Below, in pieces: positions 1 to 10,588 of a stretch of DNA of 26,886 nucleotides. This stretch comes from Rodentolepis nana (taxonomy: Eukaryota > Platyhelminthes > Cestoda > Cyclophyllidea > Hymenolepididae): positions 1 to 26,886 of the forward strand of contig UZAE01013079.1 of the NCBI GenBank assembly GCA_900617975.1, in the 5' to 3' direction. Each line of letters begins with the position of its first letter. Position 1 is the first letter of the stretch. The notes under the pieces are model-generated. The model was not told the DNA's origin and did no database searches. It saw only the letters and a program-made list of their open reading frames with translations. A program made the position numbers and the translations under genes.

Positions 1-256
1 CAAGTGACTGTAGCACCTAATACATAGAGGCGCGAAAAATATTTGCCTTAGTGTTTAAAATCCTTGGAGAGTCCATCTTTGCCTCCTTCTTCTGTATAGT
101 CTAGTTTAGTTGAGAGAAGTGAAATGCAAGTAATGCAGAAAACGATGTAATTAGCCCACAAGTGATAAAGTGCGGAACATCGGAGGCTAAATAGAATTCC
201 ATGCATATTTGATTATTTTCAAAGATTGGTAGCACTTGAGAATGTGAATAACAGTG
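1..256. repeat. First copy of a 256-bp direct repeat beside an N
   Basis: Positions 1-256 match 268-523 base for base at a constant offset of 267. I count 6 differences (about 97.7% identity) and no gaps. Both copies end with the same bases, and the first stops directly at the N at 257. A single N placed between two near-identical copies is what unmerged allelic contig ends look like. A true tandem duplication is the alternative. I see no coding sequence in the unit. Confidence 0.9.
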
Positions 257-267
257 NGTTCTTCTCA

Positions 268-523
268 CAAGTGACTGTAGCACCTAATACATAGAGGCGC
301 GAAAAATATTTGCCTTAGTGTTTAAAATGCTTGGAGAGTCCGTCTTTGCCTCCTTCTTCGGTAAAGTCTAGTTTAGTTGAGAGAAGTGAAATGCAAGTAA
401 TGCAGAAAACGATGTAATTAGCCCATAAGTGATAAAGTGTGGAACATCGGAGGCTAAATAGAATTCCATGCATATTTGATTATTTTCAAAGATTGGTAGC
501 ACTTGAGAATGTGAATAACAGTG
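268..523. repeat. Second copy of the 256-bp direct repeat
   Basis: Partner of 1-256. Ten bases (258-267) lie between the N and this copy. They are probably the continuation of the repeat unit that the window edge cuts off in the first copy. From 524 the sequence is unique. Confidence 0.9.
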
Positions 524-986
524 ACGTGGTTAGGCACTCACTTGATTTAAAACTGTATGGTTCTCCCCGAATATCTCTATGAACTTGGAGAAAGTGAGAC
601 TGAGAATATTCGTCCTTCAAGTGGACTTCCTGTGGTTCTGTCGACCCAATCGATTAAAAGAAGCACGCGAGTATGATCCGTTGCATTCAGGACTAGGGAT
701 TGAAACTTCGCTCTTCAAACAAGAACTTCTTTGTTGTTATAGAAATTGGCTGTTTGTTTCAAACTTCGGAGTCAACTGTAATTAAAGAAGTACTTAATGG
801 ATAACTTCGCGTTTGAATCAAAAGTTGAAATTATATGCTTTGCCTTGTTCAGTCAGTTATGTTGCTAAAATATCCTCCCAGTCTTCCACAGCCACTCCAT
901 AAACCTAGATGAATGGCATACAGTGGTGTGATTGACTTGTGGTCATCTCCCTGAAAAGTCTAATGGGAATTTGAATTACCTTTTAG
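524..986. other. No gene recognised
   Basis: A 68-codon open frame at 579-785 (+) resembles nothing I know and has no supporting splice context. The stretch ends in a plausible 3' splice site (TTTTAG at 981-986) that opens the phosphatase exon. Confidence 0.5.
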
Positions 987-1320
987 CCTTGGACAGTCAC
1001 ACAAATTCAAACTTTCGTGTGGGAAGATTACAAGTGTATGGAAATGGATGAATACTATGAATTGCTGAAACTGCACATGGAACTCAATACCAAATACCCA
1101 ATAGGCGAATATGGTCCACCAGTAGTTCACTGCAGGTTAGTGGAGTTGCCAATACAATCAGTAAGATTGGTGTATGGTGCATCAACTAATTGTTGTATTT
1201 ATTTGTCACACTTCCAGTGCTGGTGTTGGCAGAACAGGAACACTTATTTGTGGACGATTCCTTCTTGAACAACTGAGAAGAGATCCCTCGAAAATTGATG
1301 TAGTGGGTACAGTGTTGGCT
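987..1320 (+). CDS. Protein tyrosine phosphatase catalytic-domain fragment (two exons)
   Basis: Two exons, 987-1135 and 1218-1320, are split by an 82-bp GT-AG intron (1136-1217) that interrupts the Ser codon of the signature motif. The joined product contains the start of the WPD-loop region (VTQIQTFVWEDYK), then GPPVVHCSAGVGRTGT, the P-loop with catalytic Cys and Arg, then FLLEQLRRDPSKIDV and VGTVLA. These are the classical order and spacing of a tyrosine-specific phosphatase domain, which removes phosphate from phosphotyrosine through a cysteinyl intermediate. The loop reads WED rather than the usual WPD, keeping the general-acid Asp. The N-terminal half of the domain is not recognisable upstream. 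Downstream, the expected (L)RRQR...VQ helix is missing: the frame hits an N at 1321 and soon a stop. It is either an exon pair cut by a contig join or a decayed gene fragment. Receptor or non-receptor class cannot be decided. Confidence 0.8.
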
Positions 1321-1321
1321 N

Positions 1322-2735
1322 CTGTTTATGTGTTAACTTCAGGCGTCCCCTTTTAGAATTTTTGAAATATGAAAAAATCTAGCTCCTGTCGGTTACTCAA
1401 GCTGCAATAAGTGCACGAATACCATTTCGTTTCACTTACTTTAAAGAGGTTCAATACACCCTTGGTTTTCCCTTTCAGATGTGATCATTCTGAAGTAAAT
1501 GGAATTCAAATGATCTTCCAGTTGGCTCGATCATTTAAGAAGATCTAACACGTCTCTGTCATATGAGAAAGCATTTGGAGTGTGTTAATTTCGTTGCTAA
1601 TATTTATTGGCCAGGATTTGAGTAGGCGATGAGAAACCGCAGTTCGAAACGATGAAGTTGGAATGTATGTGAATGTATGCTTGAAGAGAAAGAATGTCTA
1701 CTCGGACATTTAGACTTCATTTTCGTCCGGTGAGTAAGTGTCATAGACGTGGTTAGCGGCAATTGAAACAGTGGTCAGATATATCGAAGTGCATGCAACT
1801 GTCCCAAATACCGATTTCAGATTCAAAATCATTCCACGTAAGGAATCTCCATCTACGGAATTAGCATTGTGAGTTCCAGTTATTGGAAGACTGCGAAAAT
1901 GCACGGCTCATCATCCCATAAATTACCTAAATTAAATGATCTGGCTCTTAGTTTTTCTTATACTGATATGGCCAACTCAGAAATCGTTCGCTTTTTAAAT
2001 GCACTTGTTTTTTCCATGATAGGTTCAAATGGCATTCTTGTATCTCTTTGTTCTTCACGTTATTAAGAAAGAAAATCTGGGTCCGACTATTCTTACGCCA
2101 CTTGGTATGTTTTTCCCATATTTATGCAGTTCAATTTATTTCTTATAACAAGGTTGGAGGAGTTAGATTTGGTGCACATTTGCGAACATCATCAAAACAA
2201 AATAGCACATTGACAGGTAAACTGCCGAGGTGCGTTGAAGAGATGGAACCAATAATTGTCAGTGTGTTAGAATGGGAAGTATCTTGAAGCCTCTCTGAAG
2301 AGGAACTCACATTCCACCACTTATCCTGTTGATCAGACTCAAACAGGGTAGTTGTCTCCCACTTCAATAGATACTTACAGGGCTGCATTGATACGTGATT
2401 TTATAATTACTGTGCATACTAATTGGCGAGGGGTGTAAAATGTTTTTCTTCAGGACACATGAAAAGGATATTTGCATTGACGATTATGTCGAAAGACATT
2501 AAGAAGAATTGTACAGATTTTTATGAGCGGTGATTTGAATTCTCTTGAGACCTCTTGTTTACACATTTCATGATCCAAGACAAAGGTTTCTGATGCCGGA
2601 AGAAATGTAACAGCTGAAATTGTTCAAGTTGAAACCAGATTTAACACTCGCATGTACTGCGTCGGTTGCCTTTACTGGGAGAGAAAGCATGTAGATGTCT
2701 GGAGACACAGAGTGCAGTGGTTGGGGGGGGGGGGA
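1322..2735. other. No gene recognised; ends in a G12 run
   Basis: Only short unrelated open frames are present. No splice-supported exons and no family motif were found. The continuation of the phosphatase domain was looked for and not seen. A run of 12 G residues lies at 2723-2734, just before the next repeat unit. Confidence 0.5.
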
Positions 2736-3033
2736 TCGATGAGTCATGGGGAAGACAAATAAGAAGTCCAACTTGTGGGAGATGAGCTAATTAAGGTGAC
2801 AGTTAAATGGAGGTTAAGACATGTCGATAAAAACTTCAAGTGGAATTTACTTCGGAGTTAGAAGAAGACCAAAGTCGAAACGGCATTTATAGCAATTGGG
2901 TGCTTTAATTGAGAGCCATCTAATAGCTAATGTAAAGCCTCAATTGTTCAAATTAATGTTCCTTAATTTACGAAATCAAATGGATAAAATCGCATTTTGA
3001 AAATCCAGTTAATGTATTACTTTTTGATATATT
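2736..3033. repeat. First copy of a 298-bp direct repeat beside an N
   Basis: Positions 2736-3033 match 3035-3332 at a constant offset of 299. I count 8 substitutions (about 97.3% identity) and no gaps. The single N at 3034 is the only base between the copies. This is the same arrangement as at 1-523 and points to overlapping contig ends carrying two haplotypes. No coding potential was seen. Confidence 0.92.
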
Positions 3034-3034
3034 N

Positions 3035-3332
3035 TCGATGAGTCATGGGGAAGACAAATAAGAAGTCCAACTTGTGGGAGATGAGCTAATTAAGGTGACA
3101 GTTAAATGGAGGTTAAGACATGTCGATGAAAACTTCAAGTGGAATTTATTTCGGAGTAGGAAGAAGACCAAAGTCGAAACGGCATTTATGGCAATTGGAT
3201 GCTTTAATTGAGACCCATCTAGTAGCTAATGTAAAGCCTCAATTGTTCAAATTAATGTTCCTTAATTTACGAAATCAAATGGATAAAATCGCATTTTGAA
3301 AATCCAGTTAATGTATTACTTTTTGATATATT
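3035..3332. repeat. Second copy of the 298-bp direct repeat
   Basis: Partner of 2736-3033. It continues at 3333 into unique AT-rich sequence. Confidence 0.92.
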
Positions 3333-4263
3333 CGTTATTTAGAAGAGAACTTTTTTGTTTCTTTTGATTTAATTCTGCCAGCTTTGACGCCACCTCACAA
3401 TGGCGTTGTTGACAAACGTCAGTCCAGTACGTAATTTAAAAAGATTGTTTTTTCATTTTATAAATATAAGAAAATGTCATGTCGTCCATATTTTTAATTT
3501 AAGATGTAATGAACACGAAGAGGCCTAGAGAAAATTAAGGTGCCGTGTATTTATTGCTTTAATAAACATAAATTTATTTCATAAATTCCTTTAAAAAATG
3601 TTAAAAAACGTCAATGCTCTTTTATCAAGAATATTTTATCACAGGTGCTGTCCAACTGCCAACTGTATAACATGATTTGAGGACTAATGGATAATTTGAT
3701 TAAACCTATGAACTTCCAAAGATTACAGTCAGAATATTTTTGTTGAACTTTTGTATTATTGACTTCTTTATGACAACTTCTATTCCAGCTCTCACTTCCA
3801 GTTAGATTAACTCCAATCCATTCTCCTTCTTTCTTTTTGTACCGAATAAAGCAATGTGGAACTCTATGTATTTACTTTAAAGTTGAAATATATGTTGTTT
3901 CAATGGCCTCATGAGGTGGGGTGGGGGTGGAGGAATACCATTTTTTGGCGATCATTTCACCAAAGTTTGAATGGAAAATAAATTACAAGCTATAAATGTC
4001 ATCATTTCTAAATACTAGTTTGCTAATATCTTTTGGTCCAATTTACTACATTCTTACTTTATGATAAACGTATTTATGCTAATTAAGGCCATTTTGAAAA
4101 CGTCATATTCACTAATAAATCCACTTTTATTTAAGAACATCTTTTCATAAAAATATCATCCATTAGTCAATATTTCGTTTCTGATACTTATAAAAGACGA
4201 AGAAAACACCCATTCGTGAGAACAATTATTTCAATCAAAATTTTGTGTGGTATGTATTAATAG
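3333..4263. other. AT-rich non-coding stretch with one G-rich tract
   Basis: No exons found. A G-rich tract at 3915-3933 has runs of 2, 4, 5, 2 and 2 G separated by single bases. It could form a loose G-quadruplex on the + strand but has no obvious gene context. Confidence 0.4.
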
Positions 4264-4395
4264 AAACAGAGGAGAGTACTTAATGATGCGAGGCTCACTT
4301 CGTGTGAGCACATTTAGAAAAAAAAGATTTACCTAGCACGTGAAGTTGACTCAAATTATCGATATTAAATCATGAAGGAGGTCTGTGGGAAAACG
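4264..4395. repeat. Diverged direct repeat, copy A
   Basis: Pairs with copy B about 250 bp downstream. Shared blocks in the same order include AGTACTTxATGATGCGA, ACTTCGTG, a run of A with G, CCxxGCACxTGAAGTTG, ATTxATATTAAA and AGGTCTGTG. Identity is moderate, with small gaps, so this is an old duplication, unlike the N-flanking repeats. Copy A also has a small hairpin, GCTCAC/GTGAGC. Not recognised as a known element. Confidence 0.65.
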
Positions 4396-4514
4396 GATTT
4401 CAAATAAAATTTATTTTGCATAAATGTGAATTGTGAAGGACAAAAGAGAAGATGAAATTGTAAAACTTTCCTGAATTAAGCGCTCTGGTAATTACAATAC
4501 TTTCAGATATATTG

Positions 4515-4644
4515 GAGCAGAAGGAAGTACTTGATGATGCGAACTTAACTTCGTGAGTGTACATCTGGAAAAAAGTTATACCAGGCACCTGAAGTTGGCA
4601 TTTGTAATTGATATTAAAACATTAAAGAGGTCTGTGAGGAGACT
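4515..4644. repeat. Diverged direct repeat, copy B
   Basis: Partner of 4264-4395. The offset is 249-251 bp across the aligned blocks. It lacks the intact GCTCAC/GTGAGC hairpin of copy A. Confidence 0.65.
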
Positions 4645-7017
4645 AATTTGTTCCCTATGCACCGCTTTCCTAAAAGAGCCTTACTGGCCTCCACTGTATT
4701 AAAATCAGCTTGGCCTATTTCGAATTACTACACTCAGCACATGAAAACAGGAATTTAAATGTTGTGGGCAGCCATGACAATTCATCAATGGGTGAACTCA
4801 AATTTAGACATGTACCTTAGGAAATATTGAATTTTGAAAGTAGAGGAGTACTCATTAAGAAACACCCAATGCAATTGATTTCAAAGATTAATTACGAGTC
4901 ATCTACAACCAATCATCCAGTAGCTTTAACGGATGCACAAATTTATGTCAGTTCTCTTGACTTAGTACGGCTGAGTGAATGTGGGAACATGGTTTGTTCT
5001 CATTACCGACTCATGAGATGATAGAGACAGAGTTATTGTTCTGGATCTCCCAGTTGGACTAGGACTCATTGTCACCCTGTTAGTGGTAAGATTGCCTTCC
5101 TTCCTATCATTCATTCTAACGTGGAGGTGTCATGCGACTACTTAGTGGTCTTGATTATCACCACCTCATTTTCTAGTGCTCATCGTTGTGTGTTTTGAAT
5201 GCAGTTGCACAGACCCAATAGCAAGGAAGTCGATGACTTCGAACTCAACAATTACCGATTTGTAATGAGAATATTGTCGAGTATTTATAGTTTTGATTAT
5301 ACGAGATTGTCTGGCAGTCTAATTGAACAGTAATGTAATAGTGGCAGAATTTATTTGCTAGGCGCAATTATTTAAGAGCGGAAATTGAAGAACCCAAGTT
5401 GCTAACAACATTTCTGATGAACACACTGCGACTTCCAATCAGGTCATGGATGCATATTCCAATCTACTTTCTATGAAGTATTCAAATCAAAAACAGTCCC
5501 ATGTGTGCCCAAATTCTATGTCATTATCAGGCATGTATTTAGAAGTAGTAGGAGCAGACTGTTGATCGATTGACTCAAAGAATACGAGGATGCTGAATCT
5601 AATTTACCTTGGTAACATTTCTGTCTCATTTCCATAACAAAGTGAATGGAATGAGGTTGTAGTAACTGCACTCACATACTTCAAATTTCTCCAATAATGA
5701 TTAAATTATAAAGAGCAGTAGAGCTTTCATCACAATGCGTTTTTGCCGATTGGAGGCAATAATACCTATTTTTCTTTTAACAAACCACCGACGGGTGTGC
5801 CGAAAACCTCCCATAATTTTTTATTTGTGTGCTCATTAAAATTAAAATAGAACTACTTGAGTGATTCATTGATTACTATTTGAGATCACTAAGATTAGCT
5901 TGTCATGTCAAAATATTTCAAGATCTTAGGCATTGGTGATCCTGTTTGTAAAGACAGGCTGATTGAAAAGTAAGTCCATTTAACATATCGAATCATCTCA
6001 CTACTTATTGCTTCCATACAAAGTAGGCAAACAGGAGTAGTTGGAAATGTGGTTCTGATGAACAAATTTTATAATTTCTGACCATTACATTAAAAATTCT
6101 TCAATCCACATTCTACTTGGAAGTTTTCTCCCTAATCAAAAAAGTTATCATCCCCATCACCTCGGTCTCCATGACGCAATAAGAATTATCGTTCTCATTG
6201 CTGCGGTAAAGGACACAATTCTGTAAGTTAATATTTTCACGCGTAAAGAGATGCAATTTGTTGTTAAGGCTAAAAATCTTCAACCCCGAAATAGACGGAG
6301 AACGTGTCAGTCAGTATCAGAGACATTATAGACATTAGTGGAATTTATGATCAAGTACCAACAGTTCGCCCATATCAATTTCGGTTCAACTAAATTGGCC
6401 ATACTATACTAGATATACTAGATTAATTATCGTATCTCTATCACGTTAAGATGCTAAGCTTATAAATTCCATATAAGGTAACCTAGCATTCTCAAACATT
6501 GGAAGAGGAACTGGTTTCATCGACAGACATACTTCAACGACCAGCAAACCCTACACAACTCAATTCAGAAAATCTAACTAATTAAGGTTCATTAATCTCT
6601 TAACGCTGCTCATAGAACAATTTCGTCCCCTTTACCTTTACCATTTGTTGGAATTTCTCCTAAACTATTTAAGTTGCTTGCCGTAGTTAAAAACTATGCA
6701 TGTTATTGTATTTGTGGGTAATAATCATTATAAGATAGCTTTAACTCAAAGCTTCATGAATACAAATAACCTAAGGCTCTTGATGTCCTAACTTCTCTAC
6801 ATGCTACCATTTGATCCTCCTCAAAACTTAACCTCAGGCTGAACAGTAAAGTAAACAATTAGTTATACCGAGTGTGCATAAGAGGATCTATTTCTTTATT
6901 GACAGTTAGATAAACCAAACGCCTATTAAAAATGTTTAGCAAAAAAACAATAACGTCCTGTTTTCCATATAACAAAGCACTCCTACTTATTACCGATTTA
7001 AGTAGGAAGTAATTTTT
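4645..7017. other. Intergenic, no gene recognised
   Basis: Both strands contain frequent stops. The 64-codon open frame at 4827-5021 (+) has no motif. A GTGGTAAGA donor-like site near 5090 follows a short hydrophobic open stretch, but no matching acceptor-bounded exon was found. This is the downstream flank of the minus-strand tRNase Z gene. Confidence 0.4.
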
Positions 7018-9660
7018 CTATGGCATTAGGGGCTCCGCACTGTGTTCAACTTTGAGGGCCTTTTTCGCTGTAAGAGAACAGTAGACTTTTTCTGCCAGAT
7101 CTTCCGGCAGTGAGCAATATACCCTATCCTTGATCATTTGTAGACTATAGCGGTCAGAGAAGTGCATCAGAAAGATGGCACCAACATCCTAGAATATAGC
7201 GATAAAGAAATTAACTGTAAAGAACATTCAGGCAAACTCTGTGCAGCAAGCATAGTATAATTAATACAGATTTAGAACAATATTCAGTCAAAGGAATAGG
7301 GGTTAAGAAATATCGAACTAAAAAATGTCCTTCGCAATTAAATTCCAAACTTATTTCAAATCCATCACAGTAATGACTGCAGTTATAAAACCCATTGAAG
7401 GAAAAAAACTTCACCTAGATAATCAACCAAATCTGTTAGGTAAATTGCTCATCATAAAACATGTATGAAGAGAGGGTACAGTTACAATATCGGTAAAATA
7501 AAGATCAACATGCTTATGTGTGAATGTTGGTCATTTGTGAGCATGCAATTATGTGGAATGGCTGACGATACTGGCTAAGTCCCGGATTAGTTTCACACAA
7601 GGGAGACTCCTTGGGTAAAAAAGGCCTTCTGATTCTGAAATTTGCTCAGCCTCTCATTTTTCCACTTCTATTCAAATTTTAGGCCATCAAAAATAATAAC
7701 TGTAGAAATTATCTCTAGTCACAAAGAATCACGAGCAGTGAGTCAAGAGGGGAAATACCTAGTTGTAGAGGGAAAATCGAGTAAGAAGTTGTGTCAACTC
7801 GATCGTTGGCAAAAGGTCAAATGAATATGCGCGACTAAATTATAGGTTACCATCGATTGCGCAGGTCAAAACACTTGTTTAAAAATTGTAAAAAATATCA
7901 GTGGCCGCTGATATTTTTTACAATAGGTACATAAAAGAAAGTGTATACTCTTAATTGCCACGATTCCCAAGGTATTTACTTTTAATGGATTATTCTCCGT
8001 GAAAAGTCTATTGCACTAGAAATAAAATATTTCAAAGATATGATATGGACACGGAGCACATACCTTTTACTGAAAGAGAAATAAAGAAACAGAGCGAAAC
8101 GAGGGAATTGGCTTTTTGACCTAGTCCACGTGGCTCAATGCTGCAATATAGGCTGAACAATTAGTCATTATTTATGTGCAAAGGTCACTGGATTGACCCA
8201 GAGTGCTCAAATGCGTACTACACCAACACTGTGTGATGAATTAGTCCATTTATCACAAAGCAAACAAGTTTTACAAAAATTGAGAGGTTATAGTTAACAG
8301 CAATAGAGATGTAGATTATAAACAGATTGATGTGTGCCTCAAGATATAAGTAAATTCTACAAATATCCACACACAGTAAATATTGGTCTTCATAGGAACA
8401 ACAAAATCAGTATATTAGAAATTATTTGATAAACATAACAAATATTGAACAAAAAATGAATGAACAATTGTTATTATTAATATTGAAAAATTACTAAAAT
8501 GGGGTAGAAATCTACCATTATGGTGATTTTATTATGATACTTGTAACATCTTGAAGACAAGGTTATAAAACGGAAAATACACATTATTTACCATCTTCGA
8601 CGTTTTTGGCATTACCGAAATTAACATACTATTCAATTTGCCAACAATAGATTGTTCAACACTTCAAAAAACATTTGTGAGCTTATTTAGAGAACCAAAG
8701 GCTCCTTCTGCGAGAAGTGGGGCTAGAAATGCCCATTCAGTGTAAGGAATTACTAGTTCATTGACAAAATTTGACATACACGAAAACACAAATTTTCAGC
8801 ATAGGTTCCAAAATTATAATAAAATATGTAACTTACCCTAAATAGCCGTGAGTTTATGGCGAAGTCAGTAATACAGATGTGACCATATTTTTGGGAATTC
8901 TCTCTTGATCGGTTGTCGGCATCAAGATACGTCGATTCAGTTATTAAAAGTTTAACTTGCAAGAGGTTGGGATGCGCTGGTAGGGAAAACACAGAAAATC
9001 TAGTATCCCCTAAAGCAATAGATATAAGCAAACTCCGATCAGAAAGACGAATCAGCTTAAGGTATTCTGAAGTTACGAGCTCTTACCAGTATAAGCAATT
9101 TCAGGTATTAGTTCTGTCGTTTTAAAATCCTGGCAAAAAAGTATGTAGCCTAGGCTTTGAACAACGTGGTCGGTTTGAAAACCCTCTACCCACCATTTAC
9201 TCTCAATCTTTGGTAACAAAGTTAGAAGTTACTCAAACCCATACCTGTATTCGTGAACCCGGAATCATTTCCACTAACTTAGGTTCAGATATTTGGCCCA
9301 TTTCGCAACCGTGAAGTTCACTATAAGCACGACACAGTGCTTTGACTGGTTCAATAAGGTGTGGAAGGAGGTAATAGGTTGCAGGGCCGATATTATTTAA
9401 CACGCGTTTTCTCATGTGCTGGCAAATTGCTCCAATATGATCTATGTGGCCATGGCTAAAATTAATTTCATTAAAAAATAAGCAATATTTAACCTTATGA
9501 AAACATGTTTCGCACTGATTGACCAAGAAGGAGCAATACCTACATCAAATAGAGCAAATAATCCGCGAGTTTTGACACCGATAGCCGTTTCGTTACCAGA
9601 AATCGACCATCCATATACAAAAAAATCGCCAATCGGATAGCCAAAATGGCTTGGAGCCAT
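7018..9660 (-). CDS. Short-form tRNase Z (tRNA 3'-processing endonuclease), complete, 5 exons
   Basis: Minus-strand exons 9660-9494, 9455-9245, 9207-9087, 9009-8837 and 7188-7018 join in phase into 280 residues. Introns are 38, 37, 77 and 1648 bp, all GT-AG. The ATG at 9660 has an in-frame TAA two codons upstream. tRNase Z cuts precursor tRNA after the discriminator base so that CCA can be added. Metallo-beta-lactamase metal ligands are all present: HGHIDH at about residues 57-62, His140 in a QTDHVVQSLGY block, Asp168 in AYTGD, His210 in KYGHI and His233 in LMHFSDRY. Conserved FDVG...P and ESTYLD motifs flank them. Length and motif spelling resemble the plant nuclear short enzyme (about 280 residues) more than ELAC2. 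No targeting peptide is evident, so cytosol or nucleus is inferred. The open frame is intact and looks functional. The exact subfamily (TRZ1-like versus ELAC1-like) is from memory. Confidence 0.88.
7885..7924. repeat. Perfect 17-bp inverted repeat (hairpin) in tRNase Z intron 4
   Basis: Arms 7885-7901 (ATTGTAAAAAATATCAG) and 7908-7924 are exact reverse complements around a 6-base centre, TGGCCG. It lies on the intron side, 1.3 kb from the acceptor of the last tRNase Z exon. It could be a hairpin in the pre-mRNA or the remnant of a small palindromic mobile element. No flanking duplication is obvious. Confidence 0.85.
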
Positions 9661-10491
9661 TACTTAAGAGTTAAATGAGAAAGGTGCGTCACAGTACGCC
9701 TCGGAATGACCACACAGGTGAAGATTTAACGTTAATACCCTTTGGCTAAAATTTTGTTCAAGGTCGATTGGGAACTCAGTCAAAATCCAACAGGCTGAAT
9801 TTATTGCAATTTGGATGTATCCTAAAAGTTGATAAAATTGGCATAAATAATATCGATTTGCAATTATTTATTAAAATTTTGAATTTAAACGTTCTAAGAG
9901 ATAGAGAATAGGAATAACTCAAAATGGAATTTTTGCAATAATTTTTCGAATTTCTGTTTTAAATATCTCTTTTTCAATCTTCGTTTATTTTACAATTATT
10001 TATTCAGAAGGCGTTAAAGCTTCAGTGTTGTACTACTAAAGAGAGTTTAAGGTAAAAAATAATTCATCAAAATTAGTCAATTCTTCGCGAAATAATCGCG
10101 AATATAATTGGTTTAACTTCAAACACGTGAAAAATAATTCCGCGATATATTCAGACAAATCCGAATTTTCATAAATTTGCTCATTTTACCAGAGTTCCAT
10201 TGTACGACTATTGACATTTCATAAATGCCCTTAACAAATTTATTATTTAACTCAGTTAAGCCGGCATATCTTTTTGGCTAAAGTCGCGAAAGTGTTATTA
10301 GAAGTTGATGAATTTCTAGGTCTTGATGAAACGTTTCAAAGTTTGGAGAAAGCAAAAAAATGAATGATTGAATAAGTTTCAGCTAATGCCACAAAATAGA
10401 AATTTTATGTCTTAAAACTTGATACTTTCTTCTCTAAACTTATCATTCCTAATATATTAATCTGTATTTATAATTTTTGAATACTTTTCAG
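9661..10491. other. 5' flank of tRNase Z and AT-rich intergenic DNA
   Basis: This should hold the promoter and 5'UTR of the minus-strand tRNase Z gene, but no TATA-like or other core element stands out. No exons were found. Confidence 0.35.
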
Positions 10492-10588
10492 TATTTTGAG
10501 CAAGCGAACTTCAGTTCGTGCCTGATGTACGCAAACGGGCCTGAATCTGTATCTCTGAAGTACACCGCATATTTTCCAACTTGCATCG
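10492..10588 (+). CDS. Possible orphan exon, unknown product
   Basis: A strong 3' splice site (ATTTTTGAATACTTTTCAG, ending at 10491) opens a 97-nt frame without stops. It ends at a candidate donor ATCG/GTATTT, leaving phase 1. The peptide of about 32 residues contains YFEQANFSSC and SVSLKYTAYFPTC, and its composition is more even than the surrounding AT-rich DNA. I do not recognise a family. A candidate next exon near 10910 would hit a stop after about 10 codons. It may be a chance open stretch. Confidence 0.22.

Noticed and set aside
579..785. 68-codon plus-strand open frame
   Set aside because: No family motif, no splice support, and amino-acid composition as expected from translated AT-rich DNA.
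1540..1640. Faint resemblance to an integrase zinc-binding segment (…NIYWPGF)
   Set aside because: The match is a few residues with a stop right after, and no reverse transcriptase or LTR is nearby.
7642..7824. Plus-strand open frame with an acceptor-like TTTTAG inside the tRNase Z intron
   Set aside because: Single frame of about 49 codons without family signal or a convincing donor. It lies antisense in a large intron and is likely chance.
8668..8745. Minus-strand hydrophobic peptide and an HFS motif (PHFSQKEPLVL) first taken as the last tRNase Z exon
   Set aside because: The exon at 7188-7018 gives a far better match (AIFLMHFSDRYS) in the correct phase and yields the family length of 280 residues.
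8913..9125. Plus-strand open frame
   Set aside because: Antisense shadow of tRNase Z exons 3 and 4.
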